Shown: positions 45,896-55,000, counted from the stretch's first letter. The stretch: DNA of 64,000 nt from Anderseniella sp. (GCA_028289645.1 JANQOK010000015.1:1-64000); one strand, 5' to 3'. Numbers and translations: made by a program. Notes: generated from the sequence alone by a model not told the origin.

Positions 45896-47164
45896 ATGCA
45901 TCATTTTACCTACAGAAACGGCAGCCTGCACGCCGAGGATATTGATCTTGCCGAGCTGGCCGAAGACGTGGAAACGCCGTTCTACTGCTATTCTACAGCA
46001 ACGCTTACCCGGCATTTTGAGGTTCTGAAAGCCGCTTTTCACGATCTCGACCTGACCATCTGCTACGCCATGAAGGCCAACTCCAACCAGGCGGTTATCA
46101 AGACGCTCGCCGACCTGGGCGCCGGCATGGACGTGGTGTCAGAAGGCGAACTGCGTCGCGCCCGTGCCGCCGGTGTGCCGGCTCGCAAGATTGTATTTTC
46201 CGGCGTCGGCAAAACCGCTGCGGAAATGTCATATGCCCTGCGCGAAGGTATTGCCTGCTTCAACGTCGAAAGCGAACCTGAACTGGAGCTTTTGTCAGAA
46301 ATTGCCCGTCGCCTTGGTGAGACGGCCACCATATCCATCCGGGTCAACCCGGATGTTGACGCCAAGACCCACGCCAAGATCACCACGGGCAAGTCGGAAA
46401 ACAAGTTCGGCATATCGATGAGCCGGGCACGGGAAATCTACGCCCGCGCCGCATCGCTTCCGGGCCTGCGGATCAGTGGTATCGATGTCCACATCGGCTC
46501 CCAGATCACCACCCTTGAGCCCTACCAGCAGGCATATACGCTGCTCAGCGAGTTGGTGCAGAACCTGCGTGAAGACGGTCACAGCATCACCCACATTGAT
46601 TTTGGCGGCGGCCTGGGTGTTCCTTATCGCGGCACCAATGACGTCCCGCCACACCCGGATGAGTACGCCGCGGTGGTGCGTGAAACACTTGGCCATCTGG
46701 ATTGCAAATTTGTCATGGAACCGGGCCGCATGATCGCCGGCAATGCCGGGATCCTTGTCACACGCGTGATTCACGTCAAGCACGAAGAAGGCAAGACGTT
46801 CATCATCGTCGACGCGGCCATGAACGACTTGATCCGGCCGACACTGTATGACGCCTGGCACGACATTCTCACCGTATCTGAGCCTGATGGTGCCGTTGAA
46901 ACGTCACTCGCCGACGTGGTGGGACCGGTATGTGAATCCGGCGACTACCTGGCCCAGAACCGCAAGATGCCGCCGGTAAAGGCAGGTGATCTCATTGCCG
47001 TCATGACCGCCGGCGCCTACGGTGCAGTGCAGGCCGGCACCTATAATTCGAGATTGCTGGTGCCGGAAGTGCTGGTCAATGGTGACCGGTTTGCCATTGT
47101 ACGGCCCCGGCAGACCTACGACGCCCTGATCGGCATGGACAGGCTTGCCGGATGGCAGCAATGA
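45896..47164 (+). CDS. lysA: Diaminopimelate decarboxylase
   Basis: LysA is a PLP enzyme converting meso-DAP to lysine. The PLP lysine lies in CYAMKANSNQAVIKTLADLGAG near residue 60. HIGSQITTLEPYQQAY near 198 and FGGGLGVPY near 238 are the phosphate-binding region. EPGRMIAGNAG and GPVCESGDYLAQNRKMP near 344 carry the active-site cysteine. At 422 aa the length is usual. It follows lptM by 126 bp and acts on the DapF product. Confidence 0.97.
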   Translation: MHHFTYRNGSLHAEDIDLAELAEDVETPFYCYSTATLTRHFEVLKAAFHDLDLTICYAMKANSNQAVIKTLADLGAGMDVVSEGELRRARAAGVPARKIVFSGVGKTAAEMSYALREGIACFNVESEPELELLSEIARRLGETATISIRVNPDVDAKTHAKITTGKSENKFGISMSRAREIYARAASLPGLRISGIDVHIGSQITTLEPYQQAYTLLSELVQNLREDGHSITHIDFGGGLGVPYRGTNDVPPHPDEYAAVVRETLGHLDCKFVMEPGRMIAGNAGILVTRVIHVKHEEGKTFIIVDAAMNDLIRPTLYDAWHDILTVSEPDGAVETSLADVVGPVCESGDYLAQNRKMPPVKAGDLIAVMTAGAYGAVQAGTYNSRLLVPEVLVNGDRFAIVRPRQTYDALIGMDRLAGWQQ

Positions 47165-47266
47165 CCTGCGCCTGAAAACCGTCGTGATCACTTTTGCGTT
47201 TATGAGGTAATCATAGGGCCATTATGGCCCCTTGCTTTCGCCTTGTTATGCTAGAATGATTAGGCA

Positions 47267-49867
47267 ATGAAATTCGATCCGGCTCAGATAATCGCCCGCA
47301 AAGTCACCCTCGCCAAGATTTCGATCTATTGGGAGCGACTGCTTGAACGGCTTTTCCCTGCCATGATGATTGCCGGGTTTGTGTTGCTGTGCATGCTGTC
47401 CGGCGTGTTAAACCTGCTGCCGGTCTGGTTGAAGATGACCGTGTTTGGCGCCGCCGGGGCCGGTTTTTTGTATTCCTTGAAAAATCTTGCCAGCCTGTCC
47501 TGGCCGTCAGAGGAAGCCGCCCTTGCACGCATCGAACGCAAGTCCGGCAAAATGCATCGCCCGGCAACGGGCTGGACCGACACCCTGGCGGATGAGCCTT
47601 CTGCCAGCCCGGAGCAGAAAGCGCTGTGGCAGGCCCACCGTCGGCGCATGGCGAAGCAGTTGCACGACCTGAAAGCCGGAGCGCCGCGTTCACCTTTGCC
47701 GCGGGTCGACCAGAACGCCCTGCGCAACGCGCTGGCGGTCGCGCTGATTGCGGCCGGCGTGCTGAGCGCTGGCACATGGCGTGAAAGAATTGCCGAAGCC
47801 GTTGCGGTGACCGCACCGGTTCCCGTCAATGCAATCGCCATGGACGCTTGGCTGAACCCACCGTCCTACACGGCCAAACCGCCTGTTCTGCTGACGCGCC
47901 GTGCCCAGGTCGCGGCAGATAGCAATGAGGTCTCCGTCATCTCCGTCCCACAGGGTTCGGAGCTTGTGGTGCGGCTGAACGGTGCTGACGACCTCAAGGT
48001 CACGCTGTCCGATCCCGCATCTACCGCCGATACGCCGCAGGTGTTTGAAACGCTTGCCGCTGAAGTGCCCGCAACCGATGCCGAAGCCGGCACAGTGGCA
48101 ATAGCCGCGGAAACCCAGGAACTGCGCACAAAAGTGCAGAAGTCGGCTGTTGTCTCGGTCACAGGCGCCGGCCGCGAGCTTGGCATATGGACCGTGAACG
48201 TCATCGCGGATCTGCCGCCCGTTGTCACCGTGCCCGAACCGATACAGATCACACCGTCCGGAGCGTTCTCGCTGCCGTGGAAAGTCGCCGACGACTATGG
48301 CGTGACGTCGCTGTCCGGCAGGGCCACCCTGCGCCGCGACGGCCTCGACCTGGACAGGATCGATGTCGACAGTCCGTTCCTGGCTGAGGCGCCGGAGTTT
48401 GCCATTTCGATGCGCAAGGTCAATCCGCGGCAAGCGGAAGGCAAGAGTTTTCAGGACCTGACCGCCCATCCCTGGGCCGGGCTGCCGGTTGAAATCGTCA
48501 TCGAAGGCACGGACCAGGCAGGACAGTCCGGGCGTAGTGATATTGTGAAGCTGGCTCTGCCCGAACGCGAGTTTACCAAACCGCTTGCACAGGCCCTGAT
48601 CGAGCAGCGCAAGAACATCTTTTTCCAGCCGGACAATCATCGCGACGTGGTTCGCGCACTGTCCGCGATCCTGGTCTGGCCGCAAGGCGTGGTCGAAAAG
48701 TCCGGTGTTTATCTTGGCATCAGGCATGCCGCGGCCAAGCTGTACCGCGCCAGCACCCATGAAGAGTCGCAGCAGGTTGCGGATACGCTCTGGGAAATTG
48801 CACTGACCATCGAAAGCGGCAACCTGCATGATTCGCTGAAGAAGCTGCAGGCCATCAAGAAAGAGCTTGAAAAGGCGCTCGCGGAAGGCGCATCGGAAGA
48901 AAAGATCGCCGACCTGATGAAGCAGTTGCGGCAGGCCATGAATGAATACCTGCAGGCCATGCAGCAGCAGATGCAGGAAAACCAGCGCAACAATCCGCAG
49001 GCCCAGAACCAGCAGCAGCAGAACCGCGCCCAGCAGGAAATCCGCTCGCAGGACCTGCAGCGCATGATGGACATGATCGAAAATCTGGCCAGGTCGGGTG
49101 CACGCGACGCCGCCCAGCAGATGCTGTCCGAACTGGAGAACATCCTGCAGAACCTGCAGCCCGGCCGGCGCCAGGCCAATCCGCAGCGCACCTCGCCCAT
49201 GGCCAGGATGCTCGACCAGCTGTCGGACATGATGCGCCGCCAGCAGCAACTGATGGACCAGACCTTCCAGATGCCACGCAACGGCCAGCAGCGCTCGGGC
49301 GATCAGAACCAGGCGCAGCAGCAGGGCGAGGACGGCCAGGAACCGGGCGGCCGCGGCCAGTCGGAACAACAGATACCGGGCAATGGCCAGTTGTCACAGC
49401 AGCAAGGCGATCTGGGCAAAATGCTGGAACGCCTCATGCAGCAGATGCAGCAACAGGGCCTGCAGTCGCCAGATGGCCTGGGACGGGCCCAGCAGGAGAT
49501 GGGCGAAGCCGCCGGCGAACTGGGCCAGGGCCAGCGCGATGAGGCATTGGGCAGCCAGGGCGAGGCCATGCGCGGACTTCGCGAAGGCGCCCGCAACATG
49601 GCCCAGCAACTCATGCAGCAGGGCACCGGCAATGAAGGCAATGTCGGCCGCCACGGAGAAGGCCGCGGCGAGCAACGTGACCCGCTGGGCCGGCCGTTGC
49701 CGTCCCAGGGCGAAGAATATGGCCAGCGTAACAACATGGTTCCACAGGAAGCCGAAGTGGAACGCGCCAGACGGATTCTCGATGCGCTGCGCTCGCGCGC
49801 CAATGAAGCCGGCCGGCCGAAACTCGAACTGGATTATATCGACCGCCTGCTCAAGGGTTTGTACTAG
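47267..49867 (+). CDS. TIGR02302/DUF4175 family membrane protein
   Basis: An 866-aa protein of a family typical of Rhizobiales. Two N-terminal membrane helices (about residues 34-54 and 58-78) and a third near 155-172 are followed by a large periplasmic region. Residues about 520-830 are very Gln/Met/Gly-rich and helical (QQQMQENQRNN, QNQQQQNRAQQE). The conserved C terminus is EVERARRILDALRSRANEAGRPKLELDYIDRLLKG. The function is unknown; envelope localisation is likely. It follows lysA, which is its usual neighbour. Confidence 0.85.
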   Translation: MKFDPAQIIARKVTLAKISIYWERLLERLFPAMMIAGFVLLCMLSGVLNLLPVWLKMTVFGAAGAGFLYSLKNLASLSWPSEEAALARIERKSGKMHRPATGWTDTLADEPSASPEQKALWQAHRRRMAKQLHDLKAGAPRSPLPRVDQNALRNALAVALIAAGVLSAGTWRERIAEAVAVTAPVPVNAIAMDAWLNPPSYTAKPPVLLTRRAQVAADSNEVSVISVPQGSELVVRLNGADDLKVTLSDPASTADTPQVFETLAAEVPATDAEAGTVAIAAETQELRTKVQKSAVVSVTGAGRELGIWTVNVIADLPPVVTVPEPIQITPSGAFSLPWKVADDYGVTSLSGRATLRRDGLDLDRIDVDSPFLAEAPEFAISMRKVNPRQAEGKSFQDLTAHPWAGLPVEIVIEGTDQAGQSGRSDIVKLALPEREFTKPLAQALIEQRKNIFFQPDNHRDVVRALSAILVWPQGVVEKSGVYLGIRHAAAKLYRASTHEESQQVADTLWEIALTIESGNLHDSLKKLQAIKKELEKALAEGASEEKIADLMKQLRQAMNEYLQAMQQQMQENQRNNPQAQNQQQQNRAQQEIRSQDLQRMMDMIENLARSGARDAAQQMLSELENILQNLQPGRRQANPQRTSPMARMLDQLSDMMRRQQQLMDQTFQMPRNGQQRSGDQNQAQQQGEDGQEPGGRGQSEQQIPGNGQLSQQQGDLGKMLERLMQQMQQQGLQSPDGLGRAQQEMGEAAGELGQGQRDEALGSQGEAMRGLREGARNMAQQLMQQGTGNEGNVGRHGEGRGEQRDPLGRPLPSQGEEYGQRNNMVPQEAEVERARRILDALRSRANEAGRPKLELDYIDRLLKGLY

Positions 49868-50038
49868 GATCCGGAGCGCAAGCCGCACAGGCGCCGGACA
49901 CAAAAAACCAACAAAAACAATAGGTTATGTAACCCTACCCAACACCGGCGCCGCGAGGTGTTGCCTTCCTGCATTGCCCATCTGATGCAATCTGACGGCT
50001 GATTTTGAACACTCTGTTAGCAATGTGATAAATTGCAC
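49868..50038. other. Gap after the DUF4175 gene with a possible RNA promoter
   Basis: The 410-bp gap 49868-50277 has no CDS. Its first part holds GGCGCCGG and CCGGCGCC, facing repeats about 55 bp apart, around GGTTA-TG-TAACC. Then TTGAAC (50005-50010) and GATAAA (50027-50032) have a 16-bp spacer and form a plausible promoter for the candidate RNA that follows. Confidence 0.35.
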
Positions 50039-50235
50039 ATCTGCGAAACGTAAGCCTTTCTATGGTCACTACCAACAGAAACGCAAACCGCTCACACCCC
50101 TCAAGCAACAGCGTTTCTTCACCCTCTCACCGGTTTTCCCTGGCCGGTCAGAAAAGACGGCCCGGCAGGTTGCCCCTCTCCTGCTGGTCCCAAAACGGAA
50201 AAGGCAGCTTATCCTCCACGGAAAGCTGCCTTTTT
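50039..50235 (+). ncRNA. Candidate trans-acting small RNA with four hairpins
   Basis: Four consecutive stem-loops are readable: GAAACGC/GCGTTTC (50078-50084 with 50111-50117), ACCGG/CCGGT (50129-50133 with 50144-50148), CCGGCAGG/CCTGCTGG (50162-50169 with 50180-50187), and a terminator AAGGCAGCTT/AAGCTGCCTT with T run. Each loop or linker is C/U-rich: CACCCCTC, TTTTCCC, GCCCCTCT and CCTCC. They look complementary to ribosome-binding sites, as in alphaproteobacterial AbcR-type sRNAs. A possible promoter lies 10 bp upstream. There is no reading frame of interest on this strand. A long hpt 3' UTR on the other strand is the alternative. Confidence 0.45.
50199..50235. terminator. Terminator between the candidate sRNA and hpt
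   Basis: AAAAGGCAGCTT (50199-50210) pairs with AAGCTGCCTTTT (50223-50234). On the plus strand it is followed by a T run then CAGTTTT; on the minus strand TTTTCCGTTTT follows. It can serve both the plus-strand RNA and hpt, whose stop is at 50278. Confidence 0.88.
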
Positions 50236-50277
50236 CAGTTTTGCCGGCGGTTTCGTGCGCCGTTTCAGGGCAAGTGC

Positions 50278-50829
50278 CTACTTGGGATTGGTCACATAGC
50301 CGACAAACGGCAATTCCCGGAAGGCGTGGGCCATGTCCATGCCATACCCGACAACAAACTTGTCCGGACATTCAAAGCCGGTGAAATCGGCATCCAGTTC
50401 CGCGGCCCGGTGGCCGGGCTTGTCAAGCAGCACCGCGGTCAGCACCTGCTTGGCGCCACGCGCCGCCAGCAGATCCTTGGCAAAGGCCAGCGTCCGGCCG
50501 GATTCAAGTATGTCGTCGATCAACAGCACATCGCGGTCCGTCACATCGGTCTGGATGTCGCGCAACACCTCCACCTGGCCCGACGACGAGGTCTGCGCAC
50601 GGTAACTGGCCAGCATCATGAAATCAACCTCAGGCGACAGCCCGGCTCCATGCATGGCGCGCAGCAGGTCGGCGGCGAATATGAAACTGCCTTTCAGGAC
50701 CGGAACAACCAGCAGCCGTTCCGGGTCACGTCCGGCAACAGCAGCGGCAATTTCCGCCACCCGGGCCACAATCTCGGCCTCGCTGAACAGGATCTCGATA
50801 GTATGCCCGTCAATCTCAATACCACTCAT
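50278..50829 (-). CDS. hpt: Hypoxanthine phosphoribosyltransferase
   Basis: Hpt salvages hypoxanthine and guanine to IMP/GMP using PRPP. The 183-aa enzyme has VPVLKGSFIFAADLLRAM near residue 42 and the PRPP-binding motif VLLIDDILESGRTL near residue 98. CPDKFVVGYGMDMAHAFRELPFVGY at the end forms the purine-binding part. It is preceded on its strand by repeat copy B and the zinc-ribbon protein gene. Confidence 0.95.
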   Translation of the reverse strand: MSGIEIDGHTIEILFSEAEIVARVAEIAAAVAGRDPERLLVVPVLKGSFIFAADLLRAMHGAGLSPEVDFMMLASYRAQTSSSGQVEVLRDIQTDVTDRDVLLIDDILESGRTLAFAKDLLAARGAKQVLTAVLLDKPGHRAAELDADFTGFECPDKFVVGYGMDMAHAFRELPFVGYVTNPK

Positions 50830-50892
50830 CGCCGTTCATCCCGCAAACAGAAACTGTCTCATCTGGTCACAGACAAGATCGTCTCAGTTGAA

Positions 50893-50995
50893 TTGGAGCG
50901 ACATGGGTTCAATTGAACCCATAAGGTTGCTCCAGCACTTCAGAAGCGATCAGTTTTATGGTTTTTGATTGCCTAAATCAAAAACCATCCTGATC
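50893..50995. repeat. Palindromic intergenic repeat, copy B
   Basis: About 103 bp. Hairpin 1 is GGAGCGACATGGGTTC...GAACCCATAAGGTTGCTCC (50895-50933). Hairpin 2 is ATGGTTTTTGATT-GCCTA-AATCAAAAACCAT (50958-50986), flanked by GATCAG and CTGATC. It matches copy A in reverse complement along its whole length, including CCTGATC and the GATCAG junction. It lies between the zinc-ribbon gene end and the hpt start. There is no T run, so it is not an ordinary terminator. Confidence 0.85.
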
Positions 50996-51007
50996 TTGAG
51001 CAGCAGT

Positions 51008-51721
51008 TCAGCCGATTTCGCCCGGCCTGGCAAAGCGAATCTCAACACTCTCCACACCCGCAGGCGGGGCAGCCAGCCGGGTCACGAACGCCGACACGGC
51101 ACCGGCACCAATCGGGCCCTTGCCGACGCTGTTCAGTGTCCAGGTATGCAACTGTTTGCCGTCGGCGTTTCTCAGCACAAACCTGAGCGGCGGCACGCGC
51201 CGGTCCTGTTCGGTGATATTGGCGATACGTCCGCGCAGGGCCAGTACCGGCTGGCCGTTGACGATCATGTATTTCTGCTGGATAGACGAGATGCTGAGCC
51301 CGTAGACATTCACCGTCTTGCCGGCAAACGAGTACAGTTTCGCCGCGGCAGGCGCTGCCTGCACAATCCGCTCAGGCATGGCAACCACGGCACCAAGCAC
51401 CAGGCATATGCCGGCGGCAAGCCCGGTCCAGCCCCTGATTTGTGCGCTGCGCCGCTGCCGGGCGGTCTTGGCCTTGTGCTCTGCAATATGGGCTGCACGG
51501 GCGATCTTGCGGGCTTCGGCAATGATGCGCGCCTCCGTATCGTCATCGTCGGCCTCGACTCTGGCCCCTGGCGCGTCAACAGGCACGATGTCGCTTACCT
51601 CGGTGGCATGTGCCTCGATCCAGCCGTGCCCGCAGTTCCCGCATCGCATCACCGTCGCCTCGGCACCCGGTTCGACCGGCATTTCAAACTTGGTTGCGCA
51701 TGAGGGGCAGGAGACTATCAT
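51008..51721 (-). CDS. MJ0042-type zinc-ribbon membrane protein (DUF3426-like)
   Basis: The 237-aa protein starts with a zinc ribbon, CPSCATKFEMPVEPGAEATVMRCGNCGHGW, with both CxxC pairs intact. A charged linker, one membrane helix near residues 105-125 (GWTGLAAGICLVLGAVVAM) and a C-terminal beta domain of about 110 residues follow (VYGLSISSIQQKYMIVNG, LALRGRIANITEQDRRVPPL). This is the usual alphaproteobacterial zinc-ribbon protein divergent from ftsEX. Its biochemical role is unknown. Confidence 0.88.
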   Translation of the reverse strand: MIVSCPSCATKFEMPVEPGAEATVMRCGNCGHGWIEAHATEVSDIVPVDAPGARVEADDDDTEARIIAEARKIARAAHIAEHKAKTARQRRSAQIRGWTGLAAGICLVLGAVVAMPERIVQAAPAAAKLYSFAGKTVNVYGLSISSIQQKYMIVNGQPVLALRGRIANITEQDRRVPPLRFVLRNADGKQLHTWTLNSVGKGPIGAGAVSAFVTRLAAPPAGVESVEIRFARPGEIG

Positions 51722-51914
51722 CTGTCACGTCCGGTTCCGGTGATTCGGCTCGATCTGGTATAAGGCGCCAGTGACTGCGGTTTTTTGCCTGACCAGAGAA
51801 ACCTTGCTTCTCGATACCGACAGTAAAACGGAAATACGGTTAATTCAGCGTAAATACCGATCCGGTATCAAACCACTGCACGTGGCATGGGCCACCCGAT
51901 ACTGAGGACCCCGC

Positions 51915-52577
51915 TTGTCGATCGTACGATTTGAAAATGTCGGTTTGCGCTACGGTACCGGGCCGGAAGTCCTGAAGGATCTCAACCTGACCCTTGAGAC
52001 CGGATCATTCAATTTTCTGACCGGCGCGTCGGGTGCCGGCAAGACCTCGCTGATGCGGATGCTGTTTCTGGCACTCAAGCCAACCCGTGGCATGATTTCA
52101 CTGTTTGGAGAGAACACCAACGGATTGCGGCGCGGAAAAGTGCCTGACGTGCGGCGCAGGATCGGCGTGGTGTTTCAGGAATTCCGGCTCCTGGATCACC
52201 TGACCACGTTTGAGAACGTGGCGCTGCCTTTGCGGGTGCGCGGCAACAAGCTCAATGACTATCGCGAGAATGTCCTCGAACTGCTCGACTGGGTCGGCCT
52301 GGATCAGCATATCAACGCCTACCCGCCGGTTCTGTCCGGCGGTGAGAAACAGCGTGCCGCCATCGCCCGCGCGGTCATTTCGAGCCCGGAGCTGCTGCTC
52401 GCCGACGAGCCGACCGGAAACGTCGATCCTGAACTGGCATTGCGGCTGATGCGCCTGTTCCAGCAACTCAACCAGTTCGGCACAACGGTTCTGATCGCCA
52501 CCCATGATACCCATCTGCTCGACACCATAAAGGCGCCCGTGCTGCGGCTCGAAGACGGCAGGACGAGATGGCAGTGA
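51915..52577 (+). CDS. ftsE: FtsE, cell-division ABC ATPase
   Basis: FtsE with FtsX couples cytokinesis to activation of septal peptidoglycan hydrolases. The 220-aa ATPase has GASGAGKTSLMRML (Walker A, near 36), the Q-loop FQEFRLLDHLTTFENV, signature LSGGEKQRAAIARAV near 140, and LLADEPTGNVD (Walker B). The start codon is TTG at 51915 with GAGGA upstream. The end overlaps ftsX by 10 bp. Confidence 0.95.
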   Translation: MSIVRFENVGLRYGTGPEVLKDLNLTLETGSFNFLTGASGAGKTSLMRMLFLALKPTRGMISLFGENTNGLRRGKVPDVRRRIGVVFQEFRLLDHLTTFENVALPLRVRGNKLNDYRENVLELLDWVGLDQHINAYPPVLSGGEKQRAAIARAVISSPELLLADEPTGNVDPELALRLMRLFQQLNQFGTTVLIATHDTHLLDTIKAPVLRLEDGRTRWQ

Positions 52578-53533
52578 ACAACAACATCACCAGGGCTGAT
52601 CATAATGTGTCCGATCTCGGCGACGGCGCGCAGCTGCAGGTTGTCGGCAAGACGCGCTCCAAGGTCATACCCCAGGCCACGGCGCCCCACATGACACTGA
52701 TGACGGCAATGGCGGCCATGTGCTATCTCGCCGTGCTGGCAATCGGTGCCCTGTTAATGACCGCCACAGCCGTTGACAACTGGACGTCGCAGATCGCCAG
52801 CCAGGTCACGGTGCAGATTTCCGCAGCCGACGGGGTCGATGTTGACGGCGATGCCGCAAAGGTCACCGACATTCTGCGCGCCACGGCAGGCATTGCCGAC
52901 GTCGATGTCGTCAGTCCCGAGGCAGCGCGCAAACTGCTCGAACCCTGGCTCGGCAAGTCGGGCATACTCGATGATCTGCCGATACCGCGCCTGATCAATG
53001 TCAGCATCGACAAGTCGTCGCCGCCCGACCTTGAATTGCTGCGCGCCACGCTCGCCACCGAAGTCCCGTCCGCCACCCTGGACACCCATCGGCGCTGGCA
53101 GGCCGAACTGGTCAGCATGGCCGGTTCCCTGACCTGGCTGGCCGTTGCCGTGCTCAGCCTGATCGCAACCGCCGCGGTTGTGCTGGTCATCTACGCAACC
53201 CGTGCGGCCATGGAAGCAAACCGGGAAGTTATCGAGGTCCTGTATCTTGCCGGCGCCCGCGACAGCTTTATCTCGCGCGAGGTGCTGTGGCGCTTCTGGC
53301 TTACCGGCCTCAAAGCCGGTCTGATCGGATCCCTGCTCGGTTTTGTTACTTTCGTCATCCTGGGCCTGGGCGATGGCAGGCTGTCAGAACCGGTCCGGGC
53401 GCTTCTGTATCATCCCCTGGACACCAGCAGCGCCAACTACGCCGCCTTTATTGTGGTGCCGATTGTTGCTACACTGATCTCACTTATCACGGCGCGTATT
53501 TCCATATCACGGGTCTTGAAGGCCATGTTCTGA
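52568..53533 (+). CDS. ftsX: FtsX, cell-division ABC-like permease
   Basis: The 321-aa partner of FtsE has a cytosolic N-terminal tail, a first helix near residues 40-62 (MAAMCYLAVLAIGALLM), and a periplasmic loop with the FtsX extracellular domain (IADVDVVSPEAARKLLEPWLG). Three C-terminal helices begin at AVAVLSLIATAAVVLVIYATRAAMEANREVIEVLYLAGARDSFI. The 10-bp overlap with ftsE supports strict cotranslation. FtsX signals to amidase activators or hydrolases in the periplasm. Confidence 0.93.
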   Translation: MAVNNNITRADHNVSDLGDGAQLQVVGKTRSKVIPQATAPHMTLMTAMAAMCYLAVLAIGALLMTATAVDNWTSQIASQVTVQISAADGVDVDGDAAKVTDILRATAGIADVDVVSPEAARKLLEPWLGKSGILDDLPIPRLINVSIDKSSPPDLELLRATLATEVPSATLDTHRRWQAELVSMAGSLTWLAVAVLSLIATAAVVLVIYATRAAMEANREVIEVLYLAGARDSFISREVLWRFWLTGLKAGLIGSLLGFVTFVILGLGDGRLSEPVRALLYHPLDTSSANYAAFIVVPIVATLISLITARISISRVLKAMF

Positions 53534-53607
53534 CACGGCATAAACCTTTGCTGCGCCGTGAAAATTCATGGAGTGGCAGGAGCGTTGTTTGACCCGGTGA
53601 TGTTTTG

Positions 53608-54231
53608 ATGTCTGATCCTTCCGGCAAATCCAGCACTGAGACGCATCTTCCGGATGCACCGCCCAGACGCGCCTCTGGCTGGTGGATCGGACTGGGCATC
53701 TTGTTGTGTGTGCTTGTTGTCGCAACCGCCGGATTTGCCTCCTTCGCAGAACGTTCGCGCAAGATCGCCAGGCCGATCAACATGTCGGTGGACGCGATTG
53801 TGGTGCTCACCGGCGGGCCGGAACGTATTTCCGCAGCGGTTCGCCTGCTCGAGCAGAAGGTAGCCAGGCGACTGTTGATTTCCGGCGTTTACCCGGCCAC
53901 CACGGCGCAGCAACTGAGCCGCATTACCCAGGCTGAAGCCAGCCTGTTCAAATGCTGTGTCGACCTGGACAAGCGCGCGCCCGACACCCGCGGCAACGCG
54001 GCGGAAGCCGCGGACTGGGCGACCAGGCACGGATTCACCAGGATCGCCGTCGTGACCAGCGACTACCATATTCTGCGGGCCATTGTTGAGTTTTCGCGCG
54101 CCATGCCCAATGTCGAGCTGGTGGCTTATCCGGTCGCCAGTCATGACGCCGGCACGCCGGCAGTTTCATTTCCGATGCTGCGCTTGTGGATCAGTGAATA
54201 TGTCAAATACCTGCTTGCTCGGCTGCTCTGA
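53608..54231 (+). CDS. YdcF/DUF218 family envelope protein
   Basis: The 207-aa protein has a membrane anchor at about residues 25-47 (GWWIGLGILLCVLVVATAGF). A Rossmann-like DUF218 domain follows with VDAIVVLTGGPERISAAVRLL, KRLLISG-type RRLLISGVYP, CCVDLDKRAPDTRGNAAEAADW and VVTSDYHILRAIVEF. DUF218 proteins include SanA/ElyC-type cell-envelope factors. ATG 53608 is used; a TTG precedes it directly. It is part of the ftsEX-ydcF-plsC cluster common in this class. Confidence 0.88.
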   Translation: MSDPSGKSSTETHLPDAPPRRASGWWIGLGILLCVLVVATAGFASFAERSRKIARPINMSVDAIVVLTGGPERISAAVRLLEQKVARRLLISGVYPATTAQQLSRITQAEASLFKCCVDLDKRAPDTRGNAAEAADWATRHGFTRIAVVTSDYHILRAIVEFSRAMPNVELVAYPVASHDAGTPAVSFPMLRLWISEYVKYLLARLL

Positions 54232-54272
54232 CAGGGCAACCACAACCAGGTCGCGGTAAGGGAGAATTGGGT

Positions 54273-54995
54273 GTGCTGGCGTTTCGGTCCTTGCTGTTCA
54301 ATGTGGTTTTCTACATCAACCTCGTAGTGTTTCTGGTGCTCGGCTTCTGGTTCATGTTCACGCCGCGAAGCTGGTCCATGGCCGCGCTGAAAACCTGGGC
54401 CAGGTCGTCACTGTGGTGGATGAGGCTGATCACCGGCACGAAGATGGAGGTTCGCGGCCGCGAGCACATGCCGCAGGCAGGTGGTCTGCTTGCCGGCAAG
54501 CATCAGTCGGCCTGGGACATATTCGCCCTGCTGCCGCTGATGGCGGATCCGGCCCTGGTGCTGAAACGGGAATTGACCTTCATCCCGGTGTTCGGCTGGT
54601 TCTGCCTCAAGTTCAAGATGATTGCGGTGGACCGGGCGGCGGGCCCGTCGGCCCTGAAGAAGATGATTGCAGACGCAAGACAGGCGGTCGCCGACCAGCG
54701 TCAGATCCTGATCTTCCCCGAAGGCACGCGCAAGGCGCCCGGTGCCGAGCCGGACTACAAACCAGGCGCCACCGCGCTCTACATGCAGCTCGGCGTACCG
54801 TGCACGCCATTTGCACTGAACTCCGGCCTGTATTGGCCGAGACGGCAGTTCATCCGGCGGCCCGGCACCATCATCGTGGAGTTCCTGCCGCCGATCGAAG
54901 CCGGCCTGCCCCGCAAGGAATTCTCAACCCGCCTGCAGGCGCAGATCGAAGACGCAACCAACAGACTGGTTGCGGAAGGCAGCGACCTGACCTGA
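54273..54995 (+). CDS. plsC: 1-acyl-sn-glycerol-3-phosphate acyltransferase
   Basis: PlsC adds the second acyl chain to make phosphatidic acid. The 240-aa protein has an N-terminal membrane helix (residues 7-32), the HX4D catalytic motif in AGKHQSAWDIF near residue 77, and the FPEGTR motif near residue 149 (ILIFPEGTRKAPG). The start is uncertain: GTG 54273 lies 8 bp after GGAG, while the track's TTG 54267 is only 2 bp away from it. It ends 5 bp before the convergent transporter stop. Confidence 0.92.
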   Translation: MLAFRSLLFNVVFYINLVVFLVLGFWFMFTPRSWSMAALKTWARSSLWWMRLITGTKMEVRGREHMPQAGGLLAGKHQSAWDIFALLPLMADPALVLKRELTFIPVFGWFCLKFKMIAVDRAAGPSALKKMIADARQAVADQRQILIFPEGTRKAPGAEPDYKPGATALYMQLGVPCTPFALNSGLYWPRRQFIRRPGTIIVEFLPPIEAGLPRKEFSTRLQAQIEDATNRLVAEGSDLT

Positions 54996-55000
54996 AGCCG

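Noticed and set aside
47690-49369. 559-aa minus-strand ORF inside the DUF4175 gene
   Set aside because: It is the complement of the Gln-rich coding region, giving a Leu-rich shadow without motifs.
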